Positions 1-5,188 of a stretch of 5,234 nt of DNA are shown piece after piece (position 1 is the stretch's first letter; every line of letters begins with the position of its first letter). The position numbers and the translations under genes were made by a program. The notes under the pieces are model-generated. The model was not told the DNA's origin. It made no database searches and saw only the letters and a program-made list of their open reading frames with translations. This DNA comes from an uncultured Pseudomonadota bacterium (GTDB lineage Bacteria > Pseudomonadota > Gammaproteobacteria > Burkholderiales > SG8-41): positions 1-5,234 of the forward strand of contig CAMPGR010000188.1 in assembly GCA_946885605.1 (NCBI GenBank). The letters run 5' to 3'.

Positions 1-11
1 CGCTCGTGGTC

Positions 12-18
12 AAGGTGA
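12..18 (+). promoter_or_regulatory. Shine-Dalgarno of the AlkB-family gene
   Basis: AAGGTGA lies 6 nt before a GTG codon at 25-27. An in-frame TGA at 16-18 rules out any earlier start in this frame, so this site fixes GTG as the start. The same TGA could also be the stop of an upstream gene outside the window, but the 15 bases before it are too few to tell. Confidence 0.6.
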
Positions 19-24
19 TCGAAA

Positions 25-642
25 GTGGAGCAGCCAGACCTTTTCGGCACGACCGCGCATCCGCAAGGGCTCGTTTACGTCAGGGACTTCATCGACGAAA
101 ACGAAGAGCGGCGGCTCATCGAGGAGATCGCTCGGCTGCCGCTCGCCGAAGCGCGCTATAAGCAGTACACGGCAAAACGCCGCATCGTGAGCTTCGGATC
201 TAAGTACGATTTCTCCGACAACCTACTGCGGACAACGGAACCGGTCCCCGTTTTTCTGTTCCCGTTGCGCGAAAAAGTCGCGCAGTGGCTCGACATTCCC
301 GCCGAGCGCTTCGCGCATGCGCTCGTCACCGAATACCGTCCAGGCACCGCGCTCGGCTGGCATCGCGACGTCCCGGACTTCGAAGTGGTGGCAGGCATTT
401 CGCTTGCCGCCGCGTGCCGCATGCGTTTCCGGCCCTATCCGCCCAAGTCCGGCAGAACGCGGGAGGGCTTCGAGCTCCTGCTGGAGCCGCGGTCAGCGTA
501 TGTAATGCAGGGCGAAGCGCGTTGGCACTGGCAGCACGCCATCCCGCCCACCAAGGCGCTACGCTACTCCGTCACGTTTCGCACGATGGCCGCGCGTCAT
601 GCCGGGAAACGAGCTCGGGAAAGGCCGGCGCGGGATGCCTGA
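25..642 (+). CDS. alkB: AlkB-family alpha-ketoglutarate-dependent dioxygenase
   Basis: This 205-aa protein belongs to the AlkB family of Fe(II)/2-oxoglutarate dioxygenases. These are cytoplasmic enzymes that oxidatively remove alkyl groups from DNA or RNA bases. The iron-binding triad is visible: H113 and D115 in GWHRDVP, and H171 in WQHAIPP. R180 and R186 in RYSVTFR have the same spacing as the 2-oxoglutarate-binding arginines R204 and R210 of E. coli AlkB. The segment RRIVSFGSKYDF (52-63) fits the nucleotide-recognition lid, and EYRPGTALGWHRD leads into the jelly-roll core. The length is normal for short proteobacterial AlkB homologues. The GTG start is set by an upstream in-frame stop and a good Shine-Dalgarno. 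The C-terminal tail after residue 187 is Arg/Lys-rich and probably disordered. The last codons and the stop lie in a 22-bp tandem duplication. The gene stands alone here, with no ada or other repair gene visible. The family call is firm; whether it acts on DNA, RNA or tRNA cannot be read from the sequence. Confidence 0.93.
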   Translation: MEQPDLFGTTAHPQGLVYVRDFIDENEERRLIEEIARLPLAEARYKQYTAKRRIVSFGSKYDFSDNLLRTTEPVPVFLFPLREKVAQWLDIPAERFAHALVTEYRPGTALGWHRDVPDFEVVAGISLAAACRMRFRPYPPKSGRTREGFELLLEPRSAYVMQGEARWHWQHAIPPTKALRYSVTFRTMAARHAGKRARERPARDA

Positions 643-675
643 ACTTGCGCTGTGGGATGCCTGAGCTTGCGCTGT
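632..675. repeat. 22-bp tandem duplication over the alkB stop
   Basis: Two adjacent copies, 632-653 and 654-675, match at 21 of 22 positions; the only difference is A643 against G665. Each copy begins GGGATGCCTGA and ends TTGCGCTGT. The first copy contains the last alkB codons and its TGA (640-642). The second repeats that TGA at 662-664 in the gap before the convergent AsmA-family gene. It looks like a recent local duplication. I see no further copy on either side. Confidence 0.9.
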
Positions 676-698
676 AGATTGCACGACAACACGCGCCC

Positions 699-2639
699 TC
701 ACTCCTTTTTCTTCTCCGCGCCTTTCGCTTTCACTTCGCCGAGCAGCGCGCCGCAGTTGCTGTCTTTCCCCGGGCCGGTCTCGATGAAGGGCAGCAGCGC
801 AAGCAGCGGATTCACCGCCGCGAGCACCGCGGCGGCGACGCCCCGTGCGACGATGGGCCCGGCTTTCGGCCGCACCTCGGGATCCTTGAAGAGGCCCTGC
901 AATTGCACCGGCGAACGCAGCGCGAAGAGGCTCATGTCCTTGGGCTGGGGGTACGTAACCAGATCGAGGCGCTCCTCGCGAAAGTTCACCGTTCCGTCCA
1001 CCCTCACGATTGTGTCCACTGTGTCAATGACGAATACTTCGGGCGTCGCAGCGCCGTCTTTCACGACGAAATCGGCCACCGCGCAGCGCAGCTCGACGTC
1101 CTGCCCCTTCTTCGCGCCGAGGAGCGTCGCCGCTTCCGCGACGTCGAGTCCGAGCAGCTCGATGAGCAGGAGGTTTACCTTTCCGCCGTCCACTGCGAAG
1201 CTCAGATGCCCATTGCTCGTCGCGAGCAGCTCTCCTATCGAAAGGCCGTGGCCGCTCAGCTTTACACGGCCGAACAGCGTGCCCAACGACGGCTGCAGGT
1301 CTTTTTTCGGGGGAAACAGGCGCGAGAGCTTGATGCCCTGCACATCCATGTCGACGTTGGCCTGCGGCGGGGCGTTGCGCGCGTCGACCGCGACAGTTGC
1401 CTTGACACGCCCGTCGGCGATGCGGAAGGACAGCGGCTCGAGGCGTAGCAGCGAGTTCTTCAGCACGACATGCGCGGCCAGCGCGTCGATCGGGACTTGT
1501 TTCGGGCGCTGCACGCGTTGCGCCTCGATCGTTACGTTGGCGTCCATCTCGTCCCAGCGGTCTGTGCCCAACGGCTCGCGCGGGATCGCGTGCGGCGCCT
1601 TCGCTTTCTTGGCCGCTTTCTGCTTCTGCTCCTTGGTGGCGGTTTCGCCCGGGCCGGTCTTGGGCGGCGCGCCGACCAGGGGGCCGAGATCGTCCAGATC
1701 GAGGAGCTTGGATTTAAGATTCGCTTCCAGGAATGGGCGCTGCCCGCCCGTGCGGTATGCGAGGTTGCCGCGCACGTCGCTGTCGCCCAGCTTGCCTTCG
1801 AAGGGATTGAACACCCACTCGACGCCGGTGTGGCGCAGATGGCCGCTTATCGCATAGGGCGGCGTGTCGGGAAGCTTGATGCCGCTCACCTTTTCCAGCG
1901 CGCGCAGCGTCGGCCCTTCTACCCGAAGCCGCATGTCGATGCTCGCGAGATTCGCTGCAAACGTGCCTTCCGCCGAAACATTCGTCCGCCCTACCGATCC
2001 CTTCGCGTAAACCTCGATCGGCGTCTCGGGCGAAGGCTGCAACGAGGGCACCCGGGCGGTGGCCATGACCGCATCTCCCTTGAGCGTGCCCGTAGCCGTG
2101 ATGTCCAGTTCCCCGCCCTCACCGAGGCTGCCCTTCACCGCCGCCTCGATTGCAGTATTGTCGTTAGCATTGCGGTAGGTGATTTTTCCGTCCTCGACAT
2201 TGACGCGCCGGACGAGAAAAGGGCTCGCCCGATCTTGCTCGCCGCCACCGAGCCGCCACGTCACGCGATCGCCATCCTGCTCGAGCCCCACTGTCGCGGA
2301 GCGCGCGCGGAAGTATGGAATCACGACCCGGCGATCGAGCAGCGGAGGAATCTCTATGCGCGCATGCAATTCGGTGGCGTCAACGAGATGCGCGGTCTTC
2401 GCCCATTCGGGATTCGCTATGCGCAGGTGCTCCACGTTGATCGCAGGGGGCCAGCCGAGCTGGAAGTCGATTCCTTCGATCTCGACCTCCCGATCGATGG
2501 CTTTTGCGATCGTGGCTTCGACCCAGCGCTCGGTGCGCTCGGACTGCAACAGGAGGATGGCGCCCGCGACAGCGATGACGGGCACGACGACCACGACCAC
2601 CACCAGGGTGATGAGTATGCGCCGCGCCGCGATCGACAT
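699..2639 (-). CDS. AsmA-family envelope protein
   Basis: This 646-aa protein has the AsmA layout. It starts with a short basic N-terminus (MSIAARR) and one transmembrane anchor at about residues 8-31, which includes seven consecutive valines. A long, mostly beta-strand periplasmic region follows, opening with an AsmA-type segment (EIEGIDFQLGWPPAINVEHL). A Lys/Ala-rich linker at about 328-348 separates it from the AsmA C-terminal-type domain at about 365-590, which ends in QLQGLFKDPEVRP. The tail carries GPGKDSNCG (622-630), a motif I associate with proteobacterial AsmA proteins, then a Lys/Glu-rich end. AsmA-like proteins are inner-membrane-anchored periplasmic proteins implicated in phospholipid delivery to the outer membrane and in outer-membrane protein assembly; that role is inferred from family. 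The frame is open further upstream, but ATG 2639 is chosen because the anchor begins right after it and GGAG lies 9 nt before it. The valine run is encoded by a 21-bp imperfect CAC/GAC triplet tract (plus strand 2583-2603), a possible slippage site. A beta-barrel gene is divergent upstream. Confidence 0.92.
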   Translation of the reverse strand: MSIAARRILITLVVVVVVVPVIAVAGAILLLQSERTERWVEATIAKAIDREVEIEGIDFQLGWPPAINVEHLRIANPEWAKTAHLVDATELHARIEIPPLLDRRVVIPYFRARSATVGLEQDGDRVTWRLGGGEQDRASPFLVRRVNVEDGKITYRNANDNTAIEAAVKGSLGEGGELDITATGTLKGDAVMATARVPSLQPSPETPIEVYAKGSVGRTNVSAEGTFAANLASIDMRLRVEGPTLRALEKVSGIKLPDTPPYAISGHLRHTGVEWVFNPFEGKLGDSDVRGNLAYRTGGQRPFLEANLKSKLLDLDDLGPLVGAPPKTGPGETATKEQKQKAAKKAKAPHAIPREPLGTDRWDEMDANVTIEAQRVQRPKQVPIDALAAHVVLKNSLLRLEPLSFRIADGRVKATVAVDARNAPPQANVDMDVQGIKLSRLFPPKKDLQPSLGTLFGRVKLSGHGLSIGELLATSNGHLSFAVDGGKVNLLLIELLGLDVAEAATLLGAKKGQDVELRCAVADFVVKDGAATPEVFVIDTVDTIVRVDGTVNFREERLDLVTYPQPKDMSLFALRSPVQLQGLFKDPEVRPKAGPIVARGVAAAVLAAVNPLLALLPFIETGPGKDSNCGALLGEVKAKGAEKKKE

Positions 2640-2648
2640 AACGCTGCA

Positions 2649-2652
2649 CTCC
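2649..2652 (-). promoter_or_regulatory. Shine-Dalgarno of the AsmA-family gene
   Basis: On the minus strand GGAG lies 9 nt before ATG 2639 and supports that start over upstream in-frame codons. The two G residues of GGAG lie in one arm of a small inverted repeat, CCGGG-CAA-CCCGG at 2651-2663, so the site may be partly paired in the mRNA. Confidence 0.5.
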
Positions 2653-2718
2653 GGGCAACCCGGGAACCACGATCGGGCGGCGCACGAAGGCCGCACACCG
2701 GGAACGGGCAGAGGAATT

Positions 2719-2737
2719 GAGCGGCCGGCGGCCGCTC
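2719..2737. repeat. Perfect inverted repeat in the divergent promoter region
   Basis: GAGCGGCC and GGCCGCTC form 8-bp arms around a GGC spacer, between the divergent AsmA-family and beta-barrel genes. It lies 79 bp upstream of the AsmA start and about 70 bp upstream of the beta-barrel -10 box. It could be a dyad operator, or a hairpin in the AsmA leader if that transcript starts further upstream. The arms are purely GC-rich apart from the outer A/T pair, so chance is a real alternative. Confidence 0.45.
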
Positions 2738-2782
2738 GGCCAAACGTATGATTGCGGTGCCCGGCGCCGGTTCCCGCATCCC

Positions 2783-2804
2783 GGCAACACCGAGCAGGCA
2801 ACAC
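2783..2804. repeat. 8-bp direct repeat upstream of the -10 box
   Basis: GGCAACAC occurs at 2783-2790 and again at 2797-2804, a 14-bp period. The pair covers the -35 and spacer area of the predicted beta-barrel promoter, and the second copy ends one base before TATAAT. This placement suits regulator half-sites, but with only two short copies the functional reading is speculative. Confidence 0.4.
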
Positions 2805-2811
2805 GTATAAT
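2784..2811 (+). promoter_or_regulatory. Predicted sigma-70 promoter of the beta-barrel gene
   Basis: A perfect TATAAT (2806-2811) stands out in very GC-rich surroundings. The best -35 candidate is GCAACA (2784-2789), with a 16-bp spacer and only three matches to TTGACA, so the promoter may need an activator or rely on its -10. Transcription would start near 2818, giving a leader of about 16 nt that carries the ribosome-binding site. Confidence 0.5.
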
Positions 2812-2824
2812 CGCTGCCGCCTCC

Positions 2825-2830
2825 GGAGGA
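2825..2830 (+). promoter_or_regulatory. Shine-Dalgarno of the beta-barrel gene
   Basis: GGAGGA is a strong ribosome-binding site directly upstream of the signal-peptide coding region. It leaves 3 nt before the TTG at 2834, or 4 nt counted from GGAGG, which is short. The codon immediately after it is an in-frame CTG (2831). No ATG or GTG lies at a better distance, so TTG 2834 is the likeliest start. Confidence 0.55.
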
Positions 2831-2833
2831 CTG

Positions 2834-3619
2834 TTGAAGCGCCCCATTGTCATCGCATCAGGCTGCCTTATGCTGGTACCGGGCCTCGGCCAGGGTTTCC
2901 AGCCGCTCATCACCGACGACACGGGCACGCAGGGTGCGCGCGGCAACCAGATCGAAGTCGCCTACAGCCGGGCGGAGGACAAGGAGGCGGGCGTAAGGAC
3001 CGTCACGCATTACGTTCCACTGGTGTATACGCGCGGCATTACCGATGCGCTCGACCTTTATGCGGGTTCCATCTATCAGCGTATTGCGCCGCCGGGGCCG
3101 TCCTCCGACGAGCGTGGGTGGAGCAACACCGCGATTGGCGCCAAATGGCGTTTCTACGAGAACGAAGCACGCAAACTGAGTTTTGCGCTGAAGCCCCAGG
3201 TGCTGCTCCCCGTCTCGAAGGCACGCGAGGCGCGCGGGCTTGGTACGGCACGCGCATCGTACAGTGCCGGCCTCCTCGCGACGCAGGAAACGGTTTTCGG
3301 CACCGTGCACGCAAACCTTGCCGTTGAACACATCGATTATGCCGACGGAGCACTCGATGCAGCGGAGCGGCGCACGCGTTACCGGGCATCCGTTGCGCCA
3401 GTCTGGGATGTGACACCGCATTGGAAGCTCGCGCTCGACGCAGGGGTGGCGACCAACCCCGACCCGGCGGCGCACCGCTATTTCGCGTATGGCGAGCTGG
3501 GCACGATCTACGCGCCGGTCAAGAACTTCGAATTCGCGCTTGGCGTCATCCGCAATTTCCGTGACGGCAGCGTGCGCACCACGCAGGCGATACTCGGTCT
3601 CACGTGGCGCTTCAGATAA
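2834..3619 (+). CDS. Outer-membrane beta-barrel (MetA-pathway-like) protein
   Basis: The predicted 261-aa precursor has a typical signal peptide: a KR start, a hydrophobic stretch IVIASGCLMLVPG, and a likely cleavage after GQG (about residue 21). The mature protein would begin FQPLITDDTGTQG. The rest alternates polar and hydrophobic residues in strand-sized segments with short turns, for example GWSNTAIGAKWRFY, LSFALKPQVLLPV and FEFALGVIRNF. It ends GLTWRFR, close to the aromatic C-terminal signal of outer-membrane barrels, though with an Arg after the final Phe. This resembles proteins usually annotated as transporter or MetA-pathway of phenol degradation; the substrate is unknown and I would not infer phenol metabolism. 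The start is uncertain: TTG 2834 follows GGAGGA and gives a proper signal peptide, while ATG 2870 would leave too short a one and TTG 2717 would add a non-signal-like N-terminus. It diverges from the AsmA-family gene and is followed 70 bp later by a membrane protein gene in the same direction. Confidence 0.8.
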   Translation: MKRPIVIASGCLMLVPGLGQGFQPLITDDTGTQGARGNQIEVAYSRAEDKEAGVRTVTHYVPLVYTRGITDALDLYAGSIYQRIAPPGPSSDERGWSNTAIGAKWRFYENEARKLSFALKPQVLLPVSKAREARGLGTARASYSAGLLATQETVFGTVHANLAVEHIDYADGALDAAERRTRYRASVAPVWDVTPHWKLALDAGVATNPDPAAHRYFAYGELGTIYAPVKNFEFALGVIRNFRDGSVRTTQAILGLTWRFR

Positions 3620-3648
3620 GCGCGTTCGTGCGATACGGAGCGTGAAGA

Positions 3649-3673
3649 AACGCTGCGCGCAAGACGCGGCGTT
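3649..3673 (+). terminator. Hairpin after the beta-barrel gene
   Basis: AACGCTGCG (3649-3657) and CGCGGCGTT (3665-3673) can pair as a 9-bp stem with one G-U wobble and a 7-nt loop. It lies 29 nt past the beta-barrel stop and just upstream of the next gene's -10-like box. No T-run follows, so it is not a classical intrinsic terminator; it may weakly terminate or protect the 3' end, or be incidental. Confidence 0.3.
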
Positions 3674-3677
3674 CGGC

Positions 3678-3683
3678 TAAACT
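3678..3683 (+). promoter_or_regulatory. -10-like box abutting the membrane protein start
   Basis: TAAACT matches TATAAT at four of six positions and ends 6 nt before the ATG at 3690. A promoter here would start transcription at or within a base or two of the ATG and give a leaderless mRNA. Consistent with that, no Shine-Dalgarno-like sequence precedes the ATG. No good -35 is visible. The TAA inside the box is also an in-frame stop that rules out an earlier start. Confidence 0.35.
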
Positions 3684-3689
3684 CACCGC

Positions 3690-4298
3690 ATGCGTGTGCT
3701 TGCGTTCCTGGAATATACGTTCGTCATCGTCGGCGCGATCGGCATGATCGCTGCGCGGTTCTTCTACCTGCCGAAGGGTTTTCACCTCGGCCTCTTCATG
3801 GTGGGGGCGGGATTTGCCCTGGGCGGACTCGAATCGCTTTTCACGCGGCGCATGAGCTTCCGCTTCGCCACGCATGGCGGTGAACGTTACGACGGCGCGC
3901 CGGCGCTGATCTGGGGCGCGATGGCGCTGGCGATCGGCTGCGCGCTCATCGCAACCGCATACCTCATGGAAGAAGGCTTGTGGCACAGCGTCGTGCACAG
4001 CCTGACGCGCCGTCCCGGGCTCGCGATCGCGGCATCGGGGCTGCTCGTCGTCGGCACGGGCGCGCTTTTGATGTTCGACCGCGGTCGCCGGGGAATCTGG
4101 CGCACGCTGCTGCTCCGTATACCGAAGGGGCTGCTCGGGTTCGTGCTGATCGCCGCAGGACTGACCGCGATCACGCTCGGCATCGTCGAGTGGTTCGATC
4201 CGCAAGCCTACGGCCGCTATACGCGCCAGGGGTCCGATTACCTCGATATCCGCGGCGTCCAGCGCTGGTGGCGCGACCTCACCGGGCGCTTCATCTAG
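3690..4298 (+). CDS. Five-helix inner-membrane protein, function unknown
   Basis: I do not recognise a family for this 202-aa protein. Five hydrophobic helices are clear, at about residues 4-25, 32-52, 72-93, 109-129 and 146-168. The loops after helix 2 (FTRRMSFRF) and after helix 4 (DRGRRGIWRTLLLR) are strongly basic. By the positive-inside rule this puts both in the cytoplasm, with the N-terminus inside and a C-terminal tail of about 34 residues outside. That tail has many aromatic and charged residues (EWFDPQAYGRYTR, RWWRDLTGRF). Small-residue patterns such as GAGFALGG and SGLLVVGTGAL suggest tight helix packing. I see no transporter, kinase or metal-binding motif. The ATG is the first start possible after an in-frame TAA at 3678-3680; it has no Shine-Dalgarno and may be leaderless. 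It follows the beta-barrel gene by 70 bp in the same direction, with a hairpin between them, so it may be separately transcribed. Open-frame length, consistent helix periodicity and topology support a real gene. Confidence 0.8.
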   Translation: MRVLAFLEYTFVIVGAIGMIAARFFYLPKGFHLGLFMVGAGFALGGLESLFTRRMSFRFATHGGERYDGAPALIWGAMALAIGCALIATAYLMEEGLWHSVVHSLTRRPGLAIAASGLLVVGTGALLMFDRGRRGIWRTLLLRIPKGLLGFVLIAAGLTAITLGIVEWFDPQAYGRYTRQGSDYLDIRGVQRWWRDLTGRFI

Positions 4299-4322
4299 GC
4301 TGCATCTATCTGCGAGCGTTGC

Positions 4323-4345
4323 CGCGCATCAGCGACTGCTGCGCG
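4323..4345. terminator. Hairpin between convergent genes
   Basis: CGCGCA (4323-4328) pairs with TGCGCG (4340-4345). After a 1x1 mismatch, CAG (4330-4332) pairs with CTG (4336-4338) around a CGA loop. The structure forms on either strand, lies 24 nt past the membrane protein stop and contains the SDR stop codon (4329-4331). Neither side has a T-run, so it is at best an atypical bidirectional 3'-end structure. Confidence 0.3.
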
Positions 4346-5108
4346 AGACGTGGCCTCCGTCCACGTTCACCACGCTACCGCTCATGTACGAAGCGCGATC
4401 GGAAGCGAGGAATACGACGACGTTTGCGACTTCCTCGACCGTGGCGGGCCGCCCGAACGGAAACCCTTTCGTAAGCTCGCGCCAGCGATCCGGATCGCCG
4501 AACTCCTTCTCCGCCTGCTTGCGCCAGCGCGTGACGCCGCGGTCGGTTTCGGTGGCGGTCGGATTGACGCCCATTACCCGTACACCGTAGCGCGGGCTGT
4601 CGGAGCCGAGCGCGCAGGACATCGTCATCAACGCCGAGTTCGCCATGCTGCCCGCAAGGTAGCCGGGCGTGGGCCGCGCGCCGGCGGTGCCGATCACGTT
4701 GATGATGACGCCGCGCTTGCGCGCACACATGTCGCGGTAGACTTCGCGCGTCAAATTGATGAAGCCGAAGAGCTTGAGTTCCCAGGCGGCGCGCCACGCC
4801 TTGTCGTCCAGGTCGGTGATCGTCCCCTGCGGGATCGCCCCCGCGTTGTTGATGAGGATGTCCACAGGCCCGCATTCCCGTGCGAGCTTCACGACGTTCT
4901 CGGTGCTCGAAAGGTCCACTGCGTGCGTCTCGATCGTGACGCCATGCCGGTCGGCGATTTTCTTGCGAGCTGCATCGAGATCTGCGGCGTTGCGCGCGGC
5001 AAGGTGCAGGTTGCAGCCCTCGGCGGCGAGGAGCTGGGCGATGCCGAAGCCGATGCCGCGCGAGCCCCCGGTGATGAGCGCGTTGCGCCCATTGAGTTGC
5101 AGGTCCAT
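4329..5108 (-). CDS. Short-chain dehydrogenase/reductase with atypical active site
   Basis: This 259-aa protein is a soluble SDR of classical length with a Rossmann fold. TGGSRGIG (13-20) is the dinucleotide-binding glycine motif, D65 in AVDLS suits the adenine-ring site, and NNAG is at 87-90. R39 in LAARN, after the second strand, hints at NADP(H). The C-terminus has the SDR segments ASYMSGSVVNVDGG (239-252). Aligned by eye to E. coli FabG, the catalytic Asn becomes K112 (LKLFG), the catalytic Ser becomes G140 (NVIGTAG), Tyr is kept as Y150 and Lys becomes S154 (YLAGS). The loop between the Ser and Tyr positions is 3 residues shorter. I recall proteobacterial SDRs with similar AGS-type sequences after the Tyr, so this may mark a subfamily rather than a dead enzyme. 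Substrate is unknown, and a FabG-type reductase role is not supported. ATG 5108 is chosen because AAGGGAG lies 9 nt upstream and the fold begins at once; a longer in-frame extension to 5201 is not SDR-like. It converges on the membrane protein gene. Confidence 0.92.
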   Translation of the reverse strand: MDLQLNGRNALITGGSRGIGFGIAQLLAAEGCNLHLAARNAADLDAARKKIADRHGVTIETHAVDLSSTENVVKLARECGPVDILINNAGAIPQGTITDLDDKAWRAAWELKLFGFINLTREVYRDMCARKRGVIINVIGTAGARPTPGYLAGSMANSALMTMSCALGSDSPRYGVRVMGVNPTATETDRGVTRWRKQAEKEFGDPDRWRELTKGFPFGRPATVEEVANVVVFLASDRASYMSGSVVNVDGGHVSRSSR

Positions 5109-5117
5109 GATCCGGCG

Positions 5118-5124
5118 CTCCCTT
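5118..5124 (-). promoter_or_regulatory. Shine-Dalgarno of the SDR gene
   Basis: On the minus strand AAGGGAG lies 9 nt before ATG 5108. It settles the start and excludes the in-frame upstream codon at 5201. Confidence 0.65.
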
Positions 5125-5148
5125 GGTGGGTGGTTATGTTGTGCGGCG

Positions 5149-5154
5149 ATTCTA
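5149..5154 (-). promoter_or_regulatory. Predicted -10 box of the SDR gene
   Basis: TAGAAT on the minus strand matches TATAAT at five of six positions and would start transcription near 5142, giving a leader of about 34 nt that holds the AAGGGAG site. The hexamer at the expected -35 position (TTTCGC) is poor. The bases after the box (CGCCGC) resemble those after the beta-barrel -10 box at 2806. Confidence 0.4.
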
Positions 5155-5188
5155 GTCCGCGGCGCGGTCGCGCGAAAGGCCTTGCTCA

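Noticed and set aside
3..161. Frame-3 reading from the left edge (begins LVVKVIESG) as the tail of an upstream gene
   Set aside because: After about ten residues it becomes Arg-rich shadow sequence overlapping alkB out of frame. The visible part is too short to support a gene.
652..1857. Long plus-strand open frame of about 400 codons antisense to the AsmA-family gene
   Set aside because: Its product is low-complexity Ser/Arg/Thr-rich with no domain. It is a GC-bias shadow of a gene with clear AsmA architecture.
1470..2720. Second long plus-strand open frame of about 416 codons antisense to the same gene
   Set aside because: Its product is Arg/His/Ala-rich with no recognisable fold and crosses the true AsmA start into the intergenic region; a compositional shadow.
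2761..2770. CCGGCGCCGG palindrome as an operator
   Set aside because: A 10-bp palindrome made only of G and C is common by chance at this composition and has no second copy nearby.
2640..2804. N-terminal extension of the AsmA-family frame up to 2804
   Set aside because: The extra 55 residues are not conserved-looking, would precede the membrane anchor, and overlap the divergent promoter. A good Shine-Dalgarno marks ATG 2639.
2855..2866. ASGC in the beta-barrel signal peptide as a lipobox
   Set aside because: The -3 residue is Ala rather than Leu/Val/Ile, the Cys falls in the middle of the hydrophobic stretch, and a better signal peptidase I site follows at GQG.
2858..3475. Minus-strand open frame opposite the beta-barrel gene
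   Set aside because: Cys/Arg-rich product without domain structure, while the plus strand has a signal peptide and strand pattern.
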